Shown: positions 63,501 to 64,000 of the stretch, piece after piece
Layout of the letters: each line of letters starts with the position of its first letter
Position numbering within the stretch: the first letter of the stretch is position 1
From: Allodiplogaster sudhausi
Lineage: Eukaryota > Nematoda > Chromadorea > Rhabditida > Diplogasteridae
Assembly (NCBI GenBank): GCA_945643635.1
Contig: CALZFC010000081.1
Location: forward strand, 757,501-821,500
Direction: 5' to 3'
Length of the DNA: 64,000 nucleotides
Made by a program: the position numbers and the translations under genes
The notes under the pieces: model-generated
Databases searched by the model: none
Told to the model about the DNA's origin: nothing
What the model saw: only the letters and a program-made list of their open reading frames with translations

Positions 63501-64000
63501 GAGATCGCTTCGTACTTCTTCAGTGAGGCTCAGGCAGGGAAGTCGGCTTGCGATCGCTTCGCTGCAGTCGTGAAACGTAAAGTTCACGATTACGTGGACT
63601 CTGGACATGACGTCAAAAATGCAGACGAATTTTTTCAAGCTGTTCTTCATGGCAGTAAGCAACTGTCGGGACTATCTGTTTACGTCAGAACCCTGACAAA
63701 TGCCAAAGCTTCGACAACGAAAATCCCCGGGATTTCAACCCTCAATACGTTTGTGTTTGAAAAAGAAGGAGTACGCGCCTACAGGCACTCTCGCATCGGC
63801 TCTGGAAAAGTTGTTCCATATTCCACAATGACTTCGAATGTCGTGTTTTCAAGCACCCGGAGGAGCGGAGGCAAACTCAACCACATGGTCGATTTCTGGT
63901 CGACACCTGGAAAGCGCATGCGCTCAGAAGAAAGCACAACCTGTGACCCACCGCTTGATTCGACTAAAGGCGATTGTGCAGCCGAAGACTCCGACACATG
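60594..64000 (+). CDS. DDE-like transposase-domain protein, ten exons, runs off right edge
   Basis: Exons: 60594-60832, 60879-60996, 61048-61309, 61360-62084, 62140-62265, 62325-62457, 62505-62786, 62830-63210, 63265-63358 and 63439 to the edge. All introns are 39-59 nt, GT-AG and in phase. A Cys/His segment (GERYICDKHIKEL) and Lys-rich region precede an Arg/Lys-rich helical domain. A conserved core follows: EALITLDWAMKLLP, KRGISWHISHVL, HLRSDNAGCYKS, and FFSEAQAGKSACDRFAAVVK. The Asp of LDWAMK, the Asp of SDNAG and the Glu of SEAQAGK are candidate catalytic acids of an RNase H-like fold. Large invertebrate-expanded families share this motif set, but I cannot name the superfamily. Odd: exon 1 encodes a signal-peptide-like start (MRLLLLFLLFLFEFHAYP) and RSKR. 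Exon 2 has its own acceptor 1 nt before an ATG (60880), so the transposase may start there and exon 1 may be a separate 85-codon secreted peptide. Confidence 0.65.

Overview
The window comes from a eukaryote and is best read as a nematode genome segment; a free-living clade V species (Caenorhabditis/Pristionchus-like) is my inference, not something the sequence proves. The grounds are: introns mostly 45-60 nt long with T-rich TTTCAG acceptors; acceptors lying 1-6 nt before several start codons, as expected for spliced-leader trans-splicing; two BEL/Pao LTR elements, one carrying a phlebovirus-type glycoprotein; secreted Gly/Tyr/Pro-rich proteins; and dense (GA)n tracts. The exon chains below were built by hand. 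Each was checked for reading-frame phase, and the few junctions that fail are named.

Regions 1-12.2 kb: mostly minus-strand host genes. These are an SLC22-like transporter running off the left edge (1-1767), a complete 12-helix-type MFS transporter in 11 exons (3263-5968), a truncated coiled-coil protein of transposon type (7199-8242), a small RGG protein (about 8720-9301), a SOCS4/5-like SH2 plus SOCS-box protein (9932-10754), and the 3' end of a one-helix membrane protein (11892-12179). 12.6-17.3 kb is a nest of repeats: an inverted pair of about 190-bp repeats joined to tRNA-derived SINEs, split by two tandem elements that share termini but not interiors. 17.8-20.9 kb holds two plus-strand genes for secreted low-complexity proteins, each with a TATA box, with a TTAA-flanked MITE between them. 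22.4-24.3 kb is a secreted protein consisting essentially of a hemopexin propeller. 27.67-28.81 kb is a TA-flanked element with arms of about 430 bp.

29.8-46.2 kb is one rhodopsin-type GPCR gene whose TM1-TM2 intron has grown to about 14.4 kb. That intron contains a complete-length but frame-disrupted BEL/Pao element (31030-40650, minus strand, TSD AGACT) and a transposon-like coiled-coil gene (41238-43140). A divergent LC8 dynein light chain (46615-47059) and a secreted Cys-rich protein (48127-49759, minus) follow. 51018-60147 is a second BEL/Pao element (minus, TSD GTAGT) whose gag, protease, RT, RNase H, integrase and phlebovirus-like glycoprotein all lie in one uninterrupted frame of about 2688 codons. 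The right end (60594 to the edge) is a ten-exon, undisrupted gene with a DDE-like transposase core.

The observations that stand out are: the unbroken gag-pol-env provirus; the other BEL/Pao element, which carries in the env position a spliced reading frame for a second Gag-like zinc-knuckle protein; two expanded transposon-type gene families of unclear superfamily; the tandem E1/E2 elements; and a perfect 52-bp hairpin.
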